A stretch of 64,000 nucleotides of DNA from Cepaea nemoralis (lineage: Eukaryota; Mollusca; Gastropoda; Stylommatophora; Helicidae): positions 1-64,000 of the forward strand of contig JACEFZ010016120.1 in the NCBI GenBank assembly GCA_014155875.1, given 5' to 3'. This document shows, one piece after another, positions 1 through 10,639 of this stretch; position 1 is the first letter of the stretch; the number at the start of each line of letters is the position of its first letter. The notes beneath the pieces were generated by a model. That model worked only from the letters and a program-made list of their open reading frames with translations, was not told where the DNA came from and did not search any database. The position numbers and the translations under genes are program-made.

Positions 1-51
1 TATAAGTGCTACTGATGGCATACCCATACACTGCAATAAGAAACCCATTGC

Positions 52-254
52 ATGTGTACGCTATGTGAACTCATATTCACGCAGAAGCCCATGTGTACGC
101 TATGTGAACTCATACAGAAGCCCATATGTACGCTATGTGAACTCATACGCATACAGAAGCCCATGTGTACGCTATGTGAACTCATACAGAAGCCCATGTG
201 TACGCTATGTGAACTCATACTCACGCAGAAGCCCATATGTACGCTATGTTCAAT
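52..254. repeat. Tandem repeat, alternating 33/39-bp units, six copies
   Basis: Six units begin at 52, 91, 124, 163, 196 and 235, so the spacing alternates 39, 33, 39, 33, 39. The core reads atgtgtacgctatgtgaact, and the 39-bp form carries six extra bases before the agaagccc join. Both strands are open across the array, so ORFs here are a by-product of repeat lengths divisible by three and not genes. Confidence 0.9.
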
Positions 255-429
255 GCTTTTACTTGGGTAGATCAAGGTGATAGCTAACAAATTCGCCACG
301 ACAATAACGATTACTTAACTATACAACAATATTAACATATACAATAATCATATTGTTGTTTAAATTTATATTGTTTCGATAATACTATACTATAGACCAT
401 TTTGAGAGTATCTTTTCATACTAACTTCG
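255..429. other. AT-rich spacer
   Basis: AT-rich sequence with no reading frame, RNA gene or repeat that I can recognise. Confidence 0.5.
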
Positions 430-600
430 GCAGCTGGAAACATGGCGGCATGTGTAGATTAGATGTAGTCGACGCGAACTGTGCAGGTTAGAGCTTTCTT
501 GTTTTACCCCGACATAAAAAAATCCACACCTTACAAAGGATTCAAACCTGGGTCTCCCGAAGGCGAGGCCAGCATTCTATCTACTCGGCCAGCCGTCCCT
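430..600 (-). mobile_element. tRNA-derived SINE, family 1, minus strand
   Basis: Read on the minus strand, 600 down to about 535 looks like a tRNA head. It has an A-box-like ggctggccgagtagatagaa and a B-box-like ggtttgaatcc. The body that follows (gtaaggtgtgga, a T-run, gtcgggg, then aacctgcacagttcgcg) is found again on the plus strand at about 60,570-60,650. Two copies sharing head and body make a SINE family likely. It is an RNA polymerase III-type repeat and not a functional tRNA, because no full cloverleaf is present. Confidence 0.65.
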
Positions 601-936
601 GACAGTTTACATTGGTAACGTTGAATATTTGACTACATCATTCATCATTCATTGATTTGATAGAAACAATGGAAGAGAGGAAAATTGGACACCAGATCAT
701 CCTGAATAGCCAACGCCAGAATAAAGAGGGAAAGATGCAAGGAGATCCACCACAGTTAAGTTACATGTTTGTCTACTCTGGAGTGGAACAGCAAGAAAGG
801 GCAAGACACAGCATGAGAATAGTTCTATAGTCATTGATGGACCATGGCTAGCAAGAGGAATACTTACTAGAAATAAAATATGGGAGAGTTTATTCGCAAC
901 CAAGTTGTGAATAAACGAAGTCTCTATTCGCAACCA

Positions 937-1026
937 AGAGTAGATACAAACTAAGCTGTGGGAAATCCATAAACAATATGGAGTGAGTACACAACTAACA
1001 AACCAATGTAGAAGCTTATACAATTA
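937..1026 (+). mobile_element. LINE family A, short reverse-transcriptase fragment
   Basis: About 90 bp match the RT region of the family A copies at 5570-5602 plus 6283-6331 and at about 27,430-27,510 (minus strand). The encoded stretch corresponds to the part just after the first RT aspartate motif. It stops at about 1026 and carries no usable frame. It is a relic only. Confidence 0.75.
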
Positions 1027-1327
1027 ATAATATTTGTATAAATATAAATTTATATTTATATTATAAAATATAATCCACATGCAAATATCAGTCCAGTGCA
1101 CTCTCCAGTAGTGGCAGCTATTAGTAGTAGCACGTATATTGGCTATGCTTGCGTTCAAAGCGAACGAACAAACAACAACAACAAATTCAGATATCCAATA
1201 AACCTCTCATGATATATTTGATATCTCTGTGTCCATCAATATGTTTCAATGAATTAATCTTGACACTGTGATGTATGGCTTGGTTTGGCAAATCAACAGA
1301 ATGTGTGTGTGTGTGGTTTTTTTTTTT

Positions 1328-1512
1328 TTTACATTTCCCGGCATGTTTACGTTCAGTAGTTTGCCATTTCTTTCTGAACTACCGGTACTCATACCTCTGT
1401 ATGAAAACCAACGCAAGGCGGTCTGCTTCCAAATCGCCGCAGCTAGGTTTCGAACGTGGTGTGCAGGATTACGAAATGCATTCATAACCACTTCACTACA
1501 GACCCGGTGACT
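1328..1512 (-). mobile_element. SINE, family 2, minus strand
   Basis: The body contains gttcagtagtttgccatttc and the following ctgaac-ccgg-tac segment, which recurs near 56,490 and 63,350 in the same orientation and at 41,525-41,683 in the opposite one. On the minus strand the right end reads as a tRNA-like head, with an A-box-like tagtgaagtggttatgaa and a B-box-like gttcgaaac. A run of T near 1320 would be the A-tail of a minus-strand insertion. This is a non-autonomous element that relies on a LINE. Confidence 0.65.
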
Positions 1513-1795
1513 ATTCATGTTTGTTTCAGAAGGTACAGTTAGTTTCAGGACATCACAATCAACCACGGAATTTATTCCAGAAGTTGGTGTTGTTGCCTTC
1601 CACTTAGGCCGTTAGGCGTCATGGAGAAGGTTAATTGAAGCGCCTTTCCTCATTTCCTACCGGTTTACCGGATAAATAATTACTATCAGTTACCAGTAAG
1701 TTAGCTAATTTTGTCAAAATGCTGAATAATTGTCTTTGTACATAGTTATCTTGTCGCATTCACTTAATTAATTTCTGAAAAAAAATAAATAAAAA

Positions 1796-1880
1796 ATTCA
1801 CCTGGGGGGAATCGAACCAGGTTAACAATGGTTACAAGCGGAGATGCTTACCGCTTTGCGACTGGGACCACGATGAGAGT
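1796..1880 (-). mobile_element. tRNA-like sequence, tRNA pseudogene or SINE head
   Basis: On the minus strand this reads like a tRNA from an A-box-like agtcgcaaagcggtaagc to a perfect B-box ggttcgattcc, followed by ccccagg and a T-rich tract. The 5' acceptor strand does not pair convincingly with the 3' end, and no body shared with the other SINEs is seen. A tRNA-derived SINE or tRNA pseudogene is more likely than a working tRNA gene. Confidence 0.45.
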
Positions 1881-1985
1881 GTATCACAAATGTCTAATAT
1901 AGTCAAACACATGTTCCGATGACGTCACGTATATCACGTGACTAGCCTTTGGTTGCGAATAGAGACTTCGTTTATTCGCAACTTT

Positions 1986-2403
1986 GTTGCGAATAGACAC
2001 TTTGATAAAATATATATCAGAAAGAATCATAACAGTGAGAATAAAAGAACAAACAATTACAACATATGTACAAATATACACACCATGTAATACAAACAAA
2101 TATGAGCAAGAATGCGAGGAATTCTACGAAGGCATCCATGATATGCTAAGTAAAATAGGTAAGCAGGACAACATCTTAGTTATGGGAGACTTCAATGCAA
2201 GACTAGGACATAATAGAGTGGGCATGGAAAAACATCTTGGAGCATTTGGAGACTAACATAATAAAAGAAATGATAACGGAAGTGGACTGATAGAGCTTTG
2301 CAGCCAACACAACCTCTAAATAACAAACACATTCTATAAAAACAAAGACTCACAAATATACACCTGGTATAAATGGAATTATCTAGATACTAAAAGCCAA
2401 ACT
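1986..2403 (+). pseudogene. LINE family A, apurinic-endonuclease domain fragment
   Basis: The translation contains the endonuclease motif VMGDFNARLG (about 2178-2207) and, further on, NTFYKNKDSQIYTWYKWN, typical of the APE-type endonuclease that nicks target DNA for LINE integration. The frame has at least two in-frame stops (after GAFGD and in the CSQHNL stretch), so it is dead. At 2403 the LINE breaks off and resumes at 4337 with TDFILTRHNRKRN, which supplies the end of the same domain. A separate insertion lies between. The 5' start is not defined. Confidence 0.8.
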
Positions 2404-4336
2404 GTAGAGGGATCGATTGGGCCGTGACCTGAGATTAAAATGTAAGTGATGTATGGCGTCACCCCAGAATGATCCACTGTGTCGCCCAATCTCGCTACGT
2501 AAAGACCATGCATTCTTTCAACATCATTGATTCATTCAAATATCATGTGACAATAACACACGTCATCCTGGATTTTCCAGGAAAGGTTTGACTAATATTC
2601 CGTGCACAGCGATTGGTTGAAATCATCGTGACCTTTTAAATAAATAAAAATATATTTCATACTTACTTTAATTAATATTTTTGGGTGTTGTTAATAGATA
2701 ACCATAAATTTTAGATGGATTTTCGAATTCTCCATCCATATTTACATACATCTGGAAAGTTTCATCACCAAATATGTTTTACTTGTGGATGAAAACAAAA
2801 TTTTCTGCAAAGATGTGTTTTTGTTCTTTGCGCATATCGATCAGACTGGCATGTACACTTTGTAACACTATTCTGGCGCTGTTAAAAGACAACCATACAA
2901 TTTTGATGGATTATCAAATTCTCCATCCAAGTTTACATACATTTGGAAAGTTTCATAGCTAAATATGCTTTACTTGTGGATGAAAACAAACTTTTCTGCG
3001 AAGACATGCCTTTATGAATGGGGAAACCCATGGTCATGGGCCATGGCGGCTGCGCATGTGCATATCGATCGGACTGGCATGTTCACTTTCACTTTGTAAC
3101 ACTCAAAACACACAAAACGTGCAGTTTGAACTACTAAAGTTAAAGAAAATACAAGTTCAAAGATTAATAATAATTTATTTGTATACTTGTACTATTTTTT
3201 AATCATTTAACATGACGGAACATATTTTTGAAGTCAGTTTTCATAATCCGCCTATGACCCATTGGTTGAGACAACCTCACAAGCGGAGAAAAATGAAATG
3301 GCACACTGAACCGTAATTAATTATTTTCTGGTGCTTTCAATAGAACACCATCAATTGTAGATGGAATTTAGACAGACATTTGGAAAGTTTCGTCGTTAAA
3401 CTTGCTTTAATTGTGGTTGAAAAACAGACAAAAATGTTACAACCATGATAAGTGCCTTTGTGAATAGGGAACCCAAAATGGCGACTTGACTATATTATTA
3501 ATCTTTGTAGAATAATCATTATGGCCTCATTAGCATAGTGGTACCCTACTGGGTATTTATTTTCGTTTAATTTTTCAGAAATTTATTAGGTGATATAATA
3601 GAAAATATTAAACATTACAAACTAAAATATATAACTGAGACACTGGAAGCTTGTGAATAAAGTGTGCTCTATGGATCTGTGGAAGCTTCCCGGGAGTGCA
3701 TCCCACAGGCCACAGGGGCAGCGGAATGATCGAGTGTTGGAATCGATGGATCCAATAGATTTCTTTGTTAATGTGAATTTTAATTGCCATATAAACTATC
3801 ACCCCTGAATCAGCATAGTTTCATCGCTAAACTTGCTTGAATTGTGGTTGAAAAACAGATTTTCTGCGAAGATATGACTTTGTGAATTGCGAACCCACGG
3901 GCATGGCGGCCGCGCATATCGATTGGACTACACTTTGTAACACTCAAAACGTGCAATTTGAACTACTAAAGTTAAAGTGAATATAATTTTAAAGATTAAT
4001 AATTTATTTGTATACTTGTACTATTTGTAAATCATTTAACATGTCGGAACATATATTTGAAGTCAAGTTTTCATATGACTTTTTGAGACCACCTCGCACG
4101 CACAGACATGCACAGGCTGATGGTGGAGGCAATGGACACACTGGAGAGCTCCAAAAACGTATGAGGAACATGAGAAATCGTAACTCATTTCTCCTTCACA
4201 AAAATGTGAATATCTTCACTTAGAATTGACATACAGGCATCATTGAGGTACCATTAGATTTTGATTTTCAAGGCCTATCTACTGTGGTGGTATCATTAGT
4301 AAATACTCAATTTTAAAATCTGATCGAAAATGCTAC
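2404..4336. mobile_element. Unclassified 1.93-kb insertion inside LINE A
   Basis: The LINE-A endonuclease stops at 2403 and picks up in register at 4337. The trinucleotide act is present at both borders (2401-2403 and 4337-4339). The ends are weakly inverted: gtag-ggatcgat on the left, and gtag-tttcgatc when the right end is reversed. Inside are four degenerate copies of a repeat of up to about 250 bp (around 2740-2880, 2930-3240, 3380-3440 and 3815-4080) with shared blocks such as ggaaagtttcat and cgcatatcgat. No transposase frame is seen. A non-autonomous DNA transposon is the best guess, and the class is unknown. Confidence 0.5.
4008..4223 (+). CDS. Small unrecognised ORF within the 1.93-kb insertion
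   Basis: A 71-codon frame whose likely start is the second methionine (MSEHIFEVKFSYDF). A related start (MTEHIFEVSFHN) occurs at about 3211 in another copy of the internal repeat. That is slight evidence that the segment is part of a repeated unit and not random. It is basic and polar, with no domain I recognise. It may be non-coding. Confidence 0.2.
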   Translation: MYTCTICKSFNMSEHIFEVKFSYDFLRPPRTHRHAQADGGGNGHTGELQKRMRNMRNRNSFLLHKNVNIFT

Positions 4337-7040
4337 ACTGATTTTATATTAACAAGACATAACAGAAAGAGAAATATATTAGATGCAAGGGTAGTACCCA
4401 ACTTAAGTATAAACACAGACCACAAAGCAGTCATTGCCACAATAATAACCAATAGAAAAAGAAAGCAAAAATCCAGGAAAATACATGCCAAGCAAATCAG
4501 TAAACTTAAAAAGCCTCAGAGACGAGGCAGTGAGGGAAAATTATGAGAAAGAACTATCTGAAATCTTTGTAAAATTACCTATAGAAAGAAAAACAGTGGA
4601 AGAAGAATGGGAGATGTTAAAATCAAGCATTTAAAATACTGCAAAGATAACATGTGAAACCACGAAAAAGCGCAAAGCATGGATAAAGAAAATAACTAGT
4701 TGGTGGAACGCAGAGGTAAAGAAAGCTGTAAAAGACAAAGGAAAAAATATAAAAAGTGGTTGAGGAGCAAACAGGAACGTGATTACATAGAATATATAAT
4801 AGCGAGAAATGTGAATAGAATAGTAAAGAGAGAAAAACATAAAAGACTGGGAGGCGTATGGAGAAACCCTTAATAAAAACTACAAGGAGGCAACTAGAAA
4901 CTTCTACAAAAAGATAAGTGCAATGAGAACCAGATGAGAACCCTTTGACCCAACTGAAATAATTAACAGCAAAAATGGAGAACCAATAAGTGAACCAAAA
5001 AAAAATCCTAATAAGATGGAAACAGTACTTCCAACAACTTCTCAACATCCCATCAGATGTCACAGGAATTCAAGAGACCAACATAGATGCCAATGAAGAA
5101 CTAGCACCAGACATACTGAAAGAAGAAATTATAGAAGCCATCAGATTAGCCCCATTGAACAAATCACCGGGACAAGATGAAATACCAAATGAACTAATTA
5201 AAGCAACAAGATAAGTAGAAACAGCATGGCTACATAGACTGTTCAACCATGTTTGGATAGAACTACAGACACCACGAGACTGGGGAAACGCCATAATTAT
5301 CCTAACTTGGAAAAATAAAGGCAGCAAAAGAGACTGCACACAATACTGAGGCATTTCCCTTTTGAGTCATACTGGAAAAATATTTTGCACAATTCTTGAG
5401 AAAAGGTTACAAACTACTATAGAACCCCAGCTAAGAGAAACACAACTTGGATTTAGGAAAAACAAAGGATGCACAGATGCCATTTTTGCTCTTAGACAAC
5501 TTATAGAAAAATCAAACAAATTCAGTGAAACACTATTTAGCCTTTGTCAACCAAGAAAAAGCATTTAATAGAGTAGATAGAAACAAGCTGTGGAAAATCC
5601 TTAACCCTTTACAGGGCAGACGCTTGTCCGTTTTTTAGCCCTGAACGGGCAAGATTTTTTCAGGTTTGGTATAATTTTGTGTCGCGTTAGTAAAAACATC
5701 ACAAATAAGGTGTTAGTCAACCGATTTTAGTTAAATAAACAACACAATGAAGGGAAAAGCATGCAGAATATGTTACTCACGTGATTGTTGTTGGTAATCC
5801 ATAAATGAACACAAATATTTACGAAATACAGCATGTTGTTTGTGATTTTCCGTCATCTATACGGCAATTTACAAACACATTTTCAGAATCATAATCACTT
5901 TCTTTAAAGTCCGACTCAGACTGCTAATGCAAAGTAACACTTTGCACTGATATATCTAGCTCTGATTAATAGTCAACTTTGTGCCCTTTAATGTCATTTA
6001 AATTGAACCTAGCGAAATCTCGGCTATCACTTGAAGAATCGCCGAAATCCATTTTGAAAAACAGCGAAAAAATCCCGAAAACTATAAAAAAAAGTCAGTA
6101 AAAGTCCGTTCAAATTCATTGTAGCGCGTCAAGCTGTCGGCGAAAGCAAAAGTAGCCGTTGGAAGTGTCGGAAAGCCGAGAGATCGCGTTTTTACAATGC
6201 ATAATAGTATCGGACGTAATTGGACGATCCGCTCGTTTAAGCCATCGGCCACTAACGGCCGCTCTGCCCTGTAAAGGGTTAAACAATATGGAGTGAGTAC
6301 ACATCTAACAAACCTATGTAGAAGCTTATACAACAACAGTGAATGCATAGTGAGAGCAACTGGATGACACTCAGAACCCTTCACCATAAGATCCAGAGTT
6401 AGACAAGGTTGTGTCCTGTCTCCTCTCTTGGTCATAACATATATAGACAACATATGTAAAGAAACCAGCCAAACAGACTGCAAGAACACCACATTATGAG
6501 AACAAAGAAGAAGAACCATCAGCAAATTACACCATTAGAGAACTGTTTACAGATGACCAAGCAGTGATAGCAAAATCATAAGCTGAATTACAAGACTACA
6601 TGAATAGTCAAAACGAAATGTGTATGGAACATAACATGAAAATTAGCACAAGTATAACAGAGGTAATGACTGTAACTAAAGAAGAAAAACCAACAACAAT
6701 TCACCTAAACGAACATCCCTTGAAACAAGTAAAGAGTTTCAAGTACCTAGGAAGTATAATATCATCAAATGGCAAATCAGAAGACGAGATCGAAAATAGA
6801 TGCACTAAGGCAAACCAACTCATTGGACAAATGGCACCAATACTATAGAACAAACACGTATCAATAACTACTAAGAAAGCACTTTACAACACAATCTTCC
6901 TACCAACTCTATGTTACCAATTCCAAACCTGGACAATGACAGAAAAAGAGAAAAGAAAAATCACAACAATAATGAGATTTCTGAGAAGAATACTCAATGT
7001 AACAAGAAGAGATAAGATCAGAAATTAAGAAATCGGGACT
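4337..7040 (+). pseudogene. LINE family A, end of endonuclease, linker and reverse transcriptase, broken
   Basis: From 4337 the translation runs through the end of the endonuclease (NTDHKAVIATI), the linker, an RT start (LNKSPGQDEIPNELIK, about 5154-5200), GFRKNKGCTDAIFALRQLIE (about 5449-5510) and the thumb region FKYLGSIISSNGKSEDEIEN (about 6740-6800). Stops and frameshifts are frequent, for example at 5212 and 5347, and the catalytic FADD is altered (FTDDQ at about 6546). A 674-bp MITE sits at 5605-6278. The closest relative in the window is the better-preserved minus-strand copy at 26,725-27,755. This copy is non-functional. Confidence 0.85.
5601..6282. mobile_element. piggyBac-like MITE, 674 bp, with TTAA target duplication
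   Basis: The insertion is bounded by TTAA at 5601-5604 and 6279-6282. Its ends are inverted: ccctttacagggcaga at the left and tctgccctgtaaaggg at the right, a 16-bp perfect terminal inverted repeat starting with CCC. TTAA targets and CCC/GGG ends are hallmarks of the piggyBac superfamily. The same LINE-A site without the insertion, with a single ttaa, is present at about 27,465-27,490 on the minus strand. On the minus strand from about 6052, an acidic, serine-rich frame (MDFGDSSSDSRDFARFN) with later stops could be the remnant of a transposase N-terminus. No DDD catalytic region is present. Confidence 0.85.
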
Positions 7041-7924
7041 AAAGTGGGGATTTTAGGAGTACTCAGCACTTATGGGTTACAGCCGTGTTCTGTGATGTTG
7101 ATCCGTCGACTAAACTAAACTGTAATGTTTGCGCCTATCAACAACATTTGGACTCCATAATGAACACCACCTTAATTGATTACATTGGAAAACCAGGACC
7201 AAGTCTGTTTTCTTAAAAGTGACAATTTTGCAAGATCTTGGAGTTTTGGCGATGACAGAGGCTAAAAATAAACTGCCTATGATGTCATGTGAGGAGCACC
7301 TGCATGAGAGAAGACAGGGCGGGTTATTGTAAATTAACCCCTTGCAGGGATTCTTGAAACATCCAACCTCCACCCACATCAGGGTCAAGTTATAGTCACG
7401 CCAGAAAAATGACAGCTCTGAAAGAAATCTGATTGGCGTACAAAGAGGAAATGAGTAGGTGTAGTAAAATGAGGCAAATTTGGGATTGACTGTTGCACAG
7501 AATGCTCAGCTTTGCAAAAGTAGAAGTGAGTCTGCAACATGATTCTATAGGAAATCGTGTATTTTTCCTGTTGGGAGAATATGTGTCCTATATGGCTGAG
7601 GGTAAGGTGGTTTTGTTGTTTGGCCGAAACTATGGCATAATCTAAATACTCTATTTGGTCATAATGGAGTGGATGAATCATCGATACATGATGAAAGGGA
7701 TCCGTCTTTATATTGTTTGAAGTACGGACTTACAATATATATCATTTGCCCTCCATTTTCAAGGCACACCCAGCATTATGAAAGACAACTGAATGACTTA
7801 TCAGTATCTTGAATGATGGCCTGGCCAACCAAAGTTGTACTTACTACACTAGTACATACATCTTCTGAATCCTGCCCTCATGTCTATACTCTAAGTTCAT
7901 GAGAAAAAGAATGGACTGTGTAGC
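7041..7924. other. Spacer without recognisable gene
   Basis: No conserved frame or repeat identified. The longest open frames (about 95 codons, minus strand) resemble no family that I know and overlap nothing informative. Confidence 0.4.
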
Positions 7925-8035
7925 TGAATTGTAGTGATCCATGGATGTTTTCAACGCTTGAATTTTAGCAACATGGATATTTTCAACGCTTGAATTTTAG
8001 CAACATGGACAGTTTCAACTCTGGGGATTTTAGTC
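7925..8035. repeat. Short tandem repeat, about 33-bp unit, 2-3 copies
   Basis: Units built around ttttcaacgcttgaatttta plus gcaacatgga occur twice in a row, followed by a third diverged unit ending gattttagtcacgg. Confidence 0.7.
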
Positions 8036-8231
8036 ACGGACAATTCTATAAATAAGTAAATGTGTTGTGTTGAAAGACTTTATAGTCTTCTTCTGGACTG
8101 TGATAGTATCTACGGGAGATATTAATTACTAACATTGATAATTAGTAATCTTATGATGGGTGTTTGTATTATTAGAGTGTTCTTTTTATGAATTTTGTTA
8201 ATTCATCATGTCACTCTAACACAGACTCTCA

Positions 8232-8262
<31 letters not shown>

Positions 8263-8272
8263 ACACACACAC
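8232..8272. repeat. Poly-C run followed by (AC)n microsatellite
   Basis: A run of 17 C is followed by about 12 AC dinucleotides. It is simple sequence and a likely site of length error in assembly. Confidence 0.95.
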
Positions 8273-8599
8273 CCATCCATGTTATCACATTATAATGTTA
8301 TCCTATAGAACCAAGAGTTGTTGATTCACTTGTTACATTGTGTTTAAGTTTTTATGTGTGTTTACATTAAACATATACGTCAAGGGACATAAAAAAAATA
8401 TAGAGCAAATGGTGGCCAAGGAAAAACACCAGAACTTTCAGCATGTCCAGAGTGAGTTTACTACTCCTCTCTGAGGTTCGGTATCTTTCTTGTGCTCTAC
8501 TGGCCCTCTATTAGGAAATATTTACTGCATTATTTATCTCCACCCCTAGGGAGTCTTATTGAGTCATGTATGTTTTTCCACACAACAGTTGGCTATTAG

Positions 8600-9700
8600 A
8601 ATTTGGGGGTTCTTCTCCTATTTCTTTTTAACACGCCACAGTTGCCAATCTCTCATGATGTTAATACCGATCTCATGCTGTTGAAAGCATTTTTGGCCAT
8701 TTGTATTCTCCTTTTTTATTTTAATTTCATTTCTGCCGTAATCTGTTATTACATGTCCAAGATAGGAGAAACTTGTTACTTGCATAATATCCCCCCATTT
8801 ACTGTGATGTTCGTTGATGACCTTTCTTTTCCATTGCTAATTATCATAGTCTTTGGTTTTTTTTAATGTTAATATCTAAGCCACATTCTGCACTATGCCT
8901 GTTTACTTGTTCCACTAGGTTTTGTAACTCTTGCTTGCTTTCTGCTAGTAATACGGTATTGTCAGCATATCTAAGATTGTTTATGATTCTTCCATTCATG
9001 TTAAGTCCAAGCAGTTTGACTTGTTTAAAAATCCTTTCTGTGTATAGGTTGAAGAGGCTTGAGGACAACGCACATCCCTGCTGCACTCTTTTTATCTCTA
9101 TGGGCGATGAATAATTATTTCTGCATCTAATTGATTCCACTTGTTCCCAGTACAAGTTACTAAGTCTGATTTCCTTTCCGTCTACTCCTATATCTTGAAG
9201 GCATGTAATTAATTTTTCATGTTGTTCATGTTGTAAAGCTTACTTGTAGTCTATAAAACAGACATATATATTTGTTTAAACGTCTGCAGTTTTCAATTAA
9301 CATCCTCATTAAGATTATTGCTTCTTTGGTGCCGCTGTTTTTGTGGAACCCAAATTGTTCTTCAGCTACTTCCTCATCAATTTTATTTTGAATTCTTTCT
9401 TGAATGACCTTGAGTAGTATCTTAGTTACGTGGCTCATTAAGCTAATAGTTCTGTAATCCTCACAATCAACAGTTCTTGGCTTCTTGGGTAGTGTGTTGA
9501 AAATGGATGTTTTCAAATCCTTGGGAATGTACTCAGTATTATGTATATATCATTACATAATTCTGTGATAGTATCAATGCCAAAGCTGGCTAAAGATTTT
9601 ATCATCTCTGTTGTTATCTCGTCAGGTCCTGCAGCCTTTCCTTCTTTCATCTTTATAATAGCCTTCTCTACTTCAGTCTTTAATGTGTTAGGTCCTTCTT
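8600..9700 (-). pseudogene. LINE family C, reverse transcriptase, 3' part, minus strand
   Basis: Minus-strand frames give EGKAAGPDEITTEMIKSLAS (about 9640-9580), the DCEDYRTISLMSHVTKILLK block, EEQFGFHKNSGTKEAIILMR, then RVQQGCALSSSLFNLYTE and NNLRYADNTVLLAESKQELQ. The catalytic YADD is YADN here, so one metal-binding aspartate is lost, and the frame is also broken by shifts. Sequence after about 8860 still resembles the RT thumb (SYLGHVITDYGRNE). The 5' part of this copy continues at 14,680 on the other side of a nested LINE: KPTLYNI on one side joins QEGPNTLKTEVEKAI on the other. Confidence 0.85.
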
Positions 9701-9988
9701 GAATATTATACCCCCTCTGCCGTGCGTCCACCTTGACGAGGTAGAGGGGCTTGAGCGTTCCAATGACCCCAAGAGCTATGCCGACGGTAGCACAGCTACT
9801 GGTAGGGTCACCCATGTCGGACAGGTCAAGGGAGAGGGACCAGACGAAGAGACGTACAAACCTGCTGCCTTGTAGGTAGACTGGGGACAGTCAAAGGCTA
9901 GGGAAAGCATCCCAAACAAATGCTTGTCGAAATCGGATGTACTGAGCCACAGGCTTGACAAAGAAGTGCAACGTAACTTTATCATTTC

Positions 9989-10639
9989 ATGATGCCACAG
10001 ATGAAAATTAATCGTTATGGTGCTAATCCCGTGAAGTCCCATCAGGCGGTGATAGTGCCGGGCCCCCTGCCTCGAGGGGGTCCACCCATGACTACTGGTG
10101 GTCACCTTCCCCTGTGCTGTGGAGTCAAGGCACAGAGGAGTAGGTTAAGAGCTATTGACCAAACACCCCGGACACTCAACATACTACAATGGAATGCAGA
10201 AGGAGTTTATAACAAGAAAGCCTCCCTAACACAGCGTCTTCATAAAGATAGAATAGATGTGGCATGCATTCAAGAGACACACCTCAACGCCAATCGCACA
10301 TTTTCAGTCGAGGGATATCAGGCCACACGTTTCGACCGCGAAGGACACAAAGGAGGAGTTGTACTTACACGAAATACAATACCTTGCAGCGAAGTATCTG
10401 TGATCTCTGACAACCAAACGGAAATTATAGGTGTTGATATAATGATAAAGGACGTGAAAATAAGAATTTACAATCTGTATAGCCCGGCAGATAAGGATCT
10501 TACACTCTCAAACATGGAAATAACTGACACAAATTGCATTGGGTTAGGGTTACTCCAGAAGATGGATTACCACTTCTACTCCAGACTTAGCTTTCTGCAC
10601 AGGAGACATCCTCCACAAAATCGATCGCCATGTGCTTGA
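9989..10639 (+). pseudogene. LINE APE endonuclease domain, N-terminal half, internally deleted
   Basis: After about 60 residues of leader, the frame matches the exonuclease/endonuclease/phosphatase fold: LNILQWNAEGVYNKKASLTQ, then DVACIQETHL (catalytic glutamate in QET), GYQATRFDREGHKGGVVL and VKIRIYNLYSP. Similarity ends at about residue 184 (DTNCI, near 10,539). The GDFN block and the region after it are missing. The C-terminal end (STPDLAFCTGDI and GSDHRP) lies 3' in another frame. A deletion plus frameshift between 10,539 and 10,548 therefore removed the middle of the nuclease, and this copy probably cannot nick DNA. The start ATG at 9989 is the first in frame, but 10,100-10,180 may already be linker. 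Confidence 0.8.

Larger units (their letters stand above)
901..1985. repeat. Pair of inverted 36-bp motifs (901-936 and 1950-1985)
   Basis: The sequence at 901-936, ending in gtctctattcgcaaccaa, is repeated as its reverse complement at 1950-1985, starting ttggttgcgaatagagac, with one mismatch seen. The motif itself contains shorter gttgcgaata/tattcgcaac palindromes. Both copies touch LINE-A sequence: one at 937 and one just before the endonuclease fragment. They may be the ends of a DNA transposon or copies of a small palindromic repeat. Confidence 0.5.

Noticed and set aside
1796..1880. Functional tRNA gene
   Set aside because: The B-box is good, but the acceptor stem does not pair and no complete cloverleaf can be drawn. 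Called tRNA-like repeat instead.
3520..3560. A-box-like sequence (gcctcattagcatagtggta) as another SINE head
   Set aside because: No B-box at the right distance and no body similarity.
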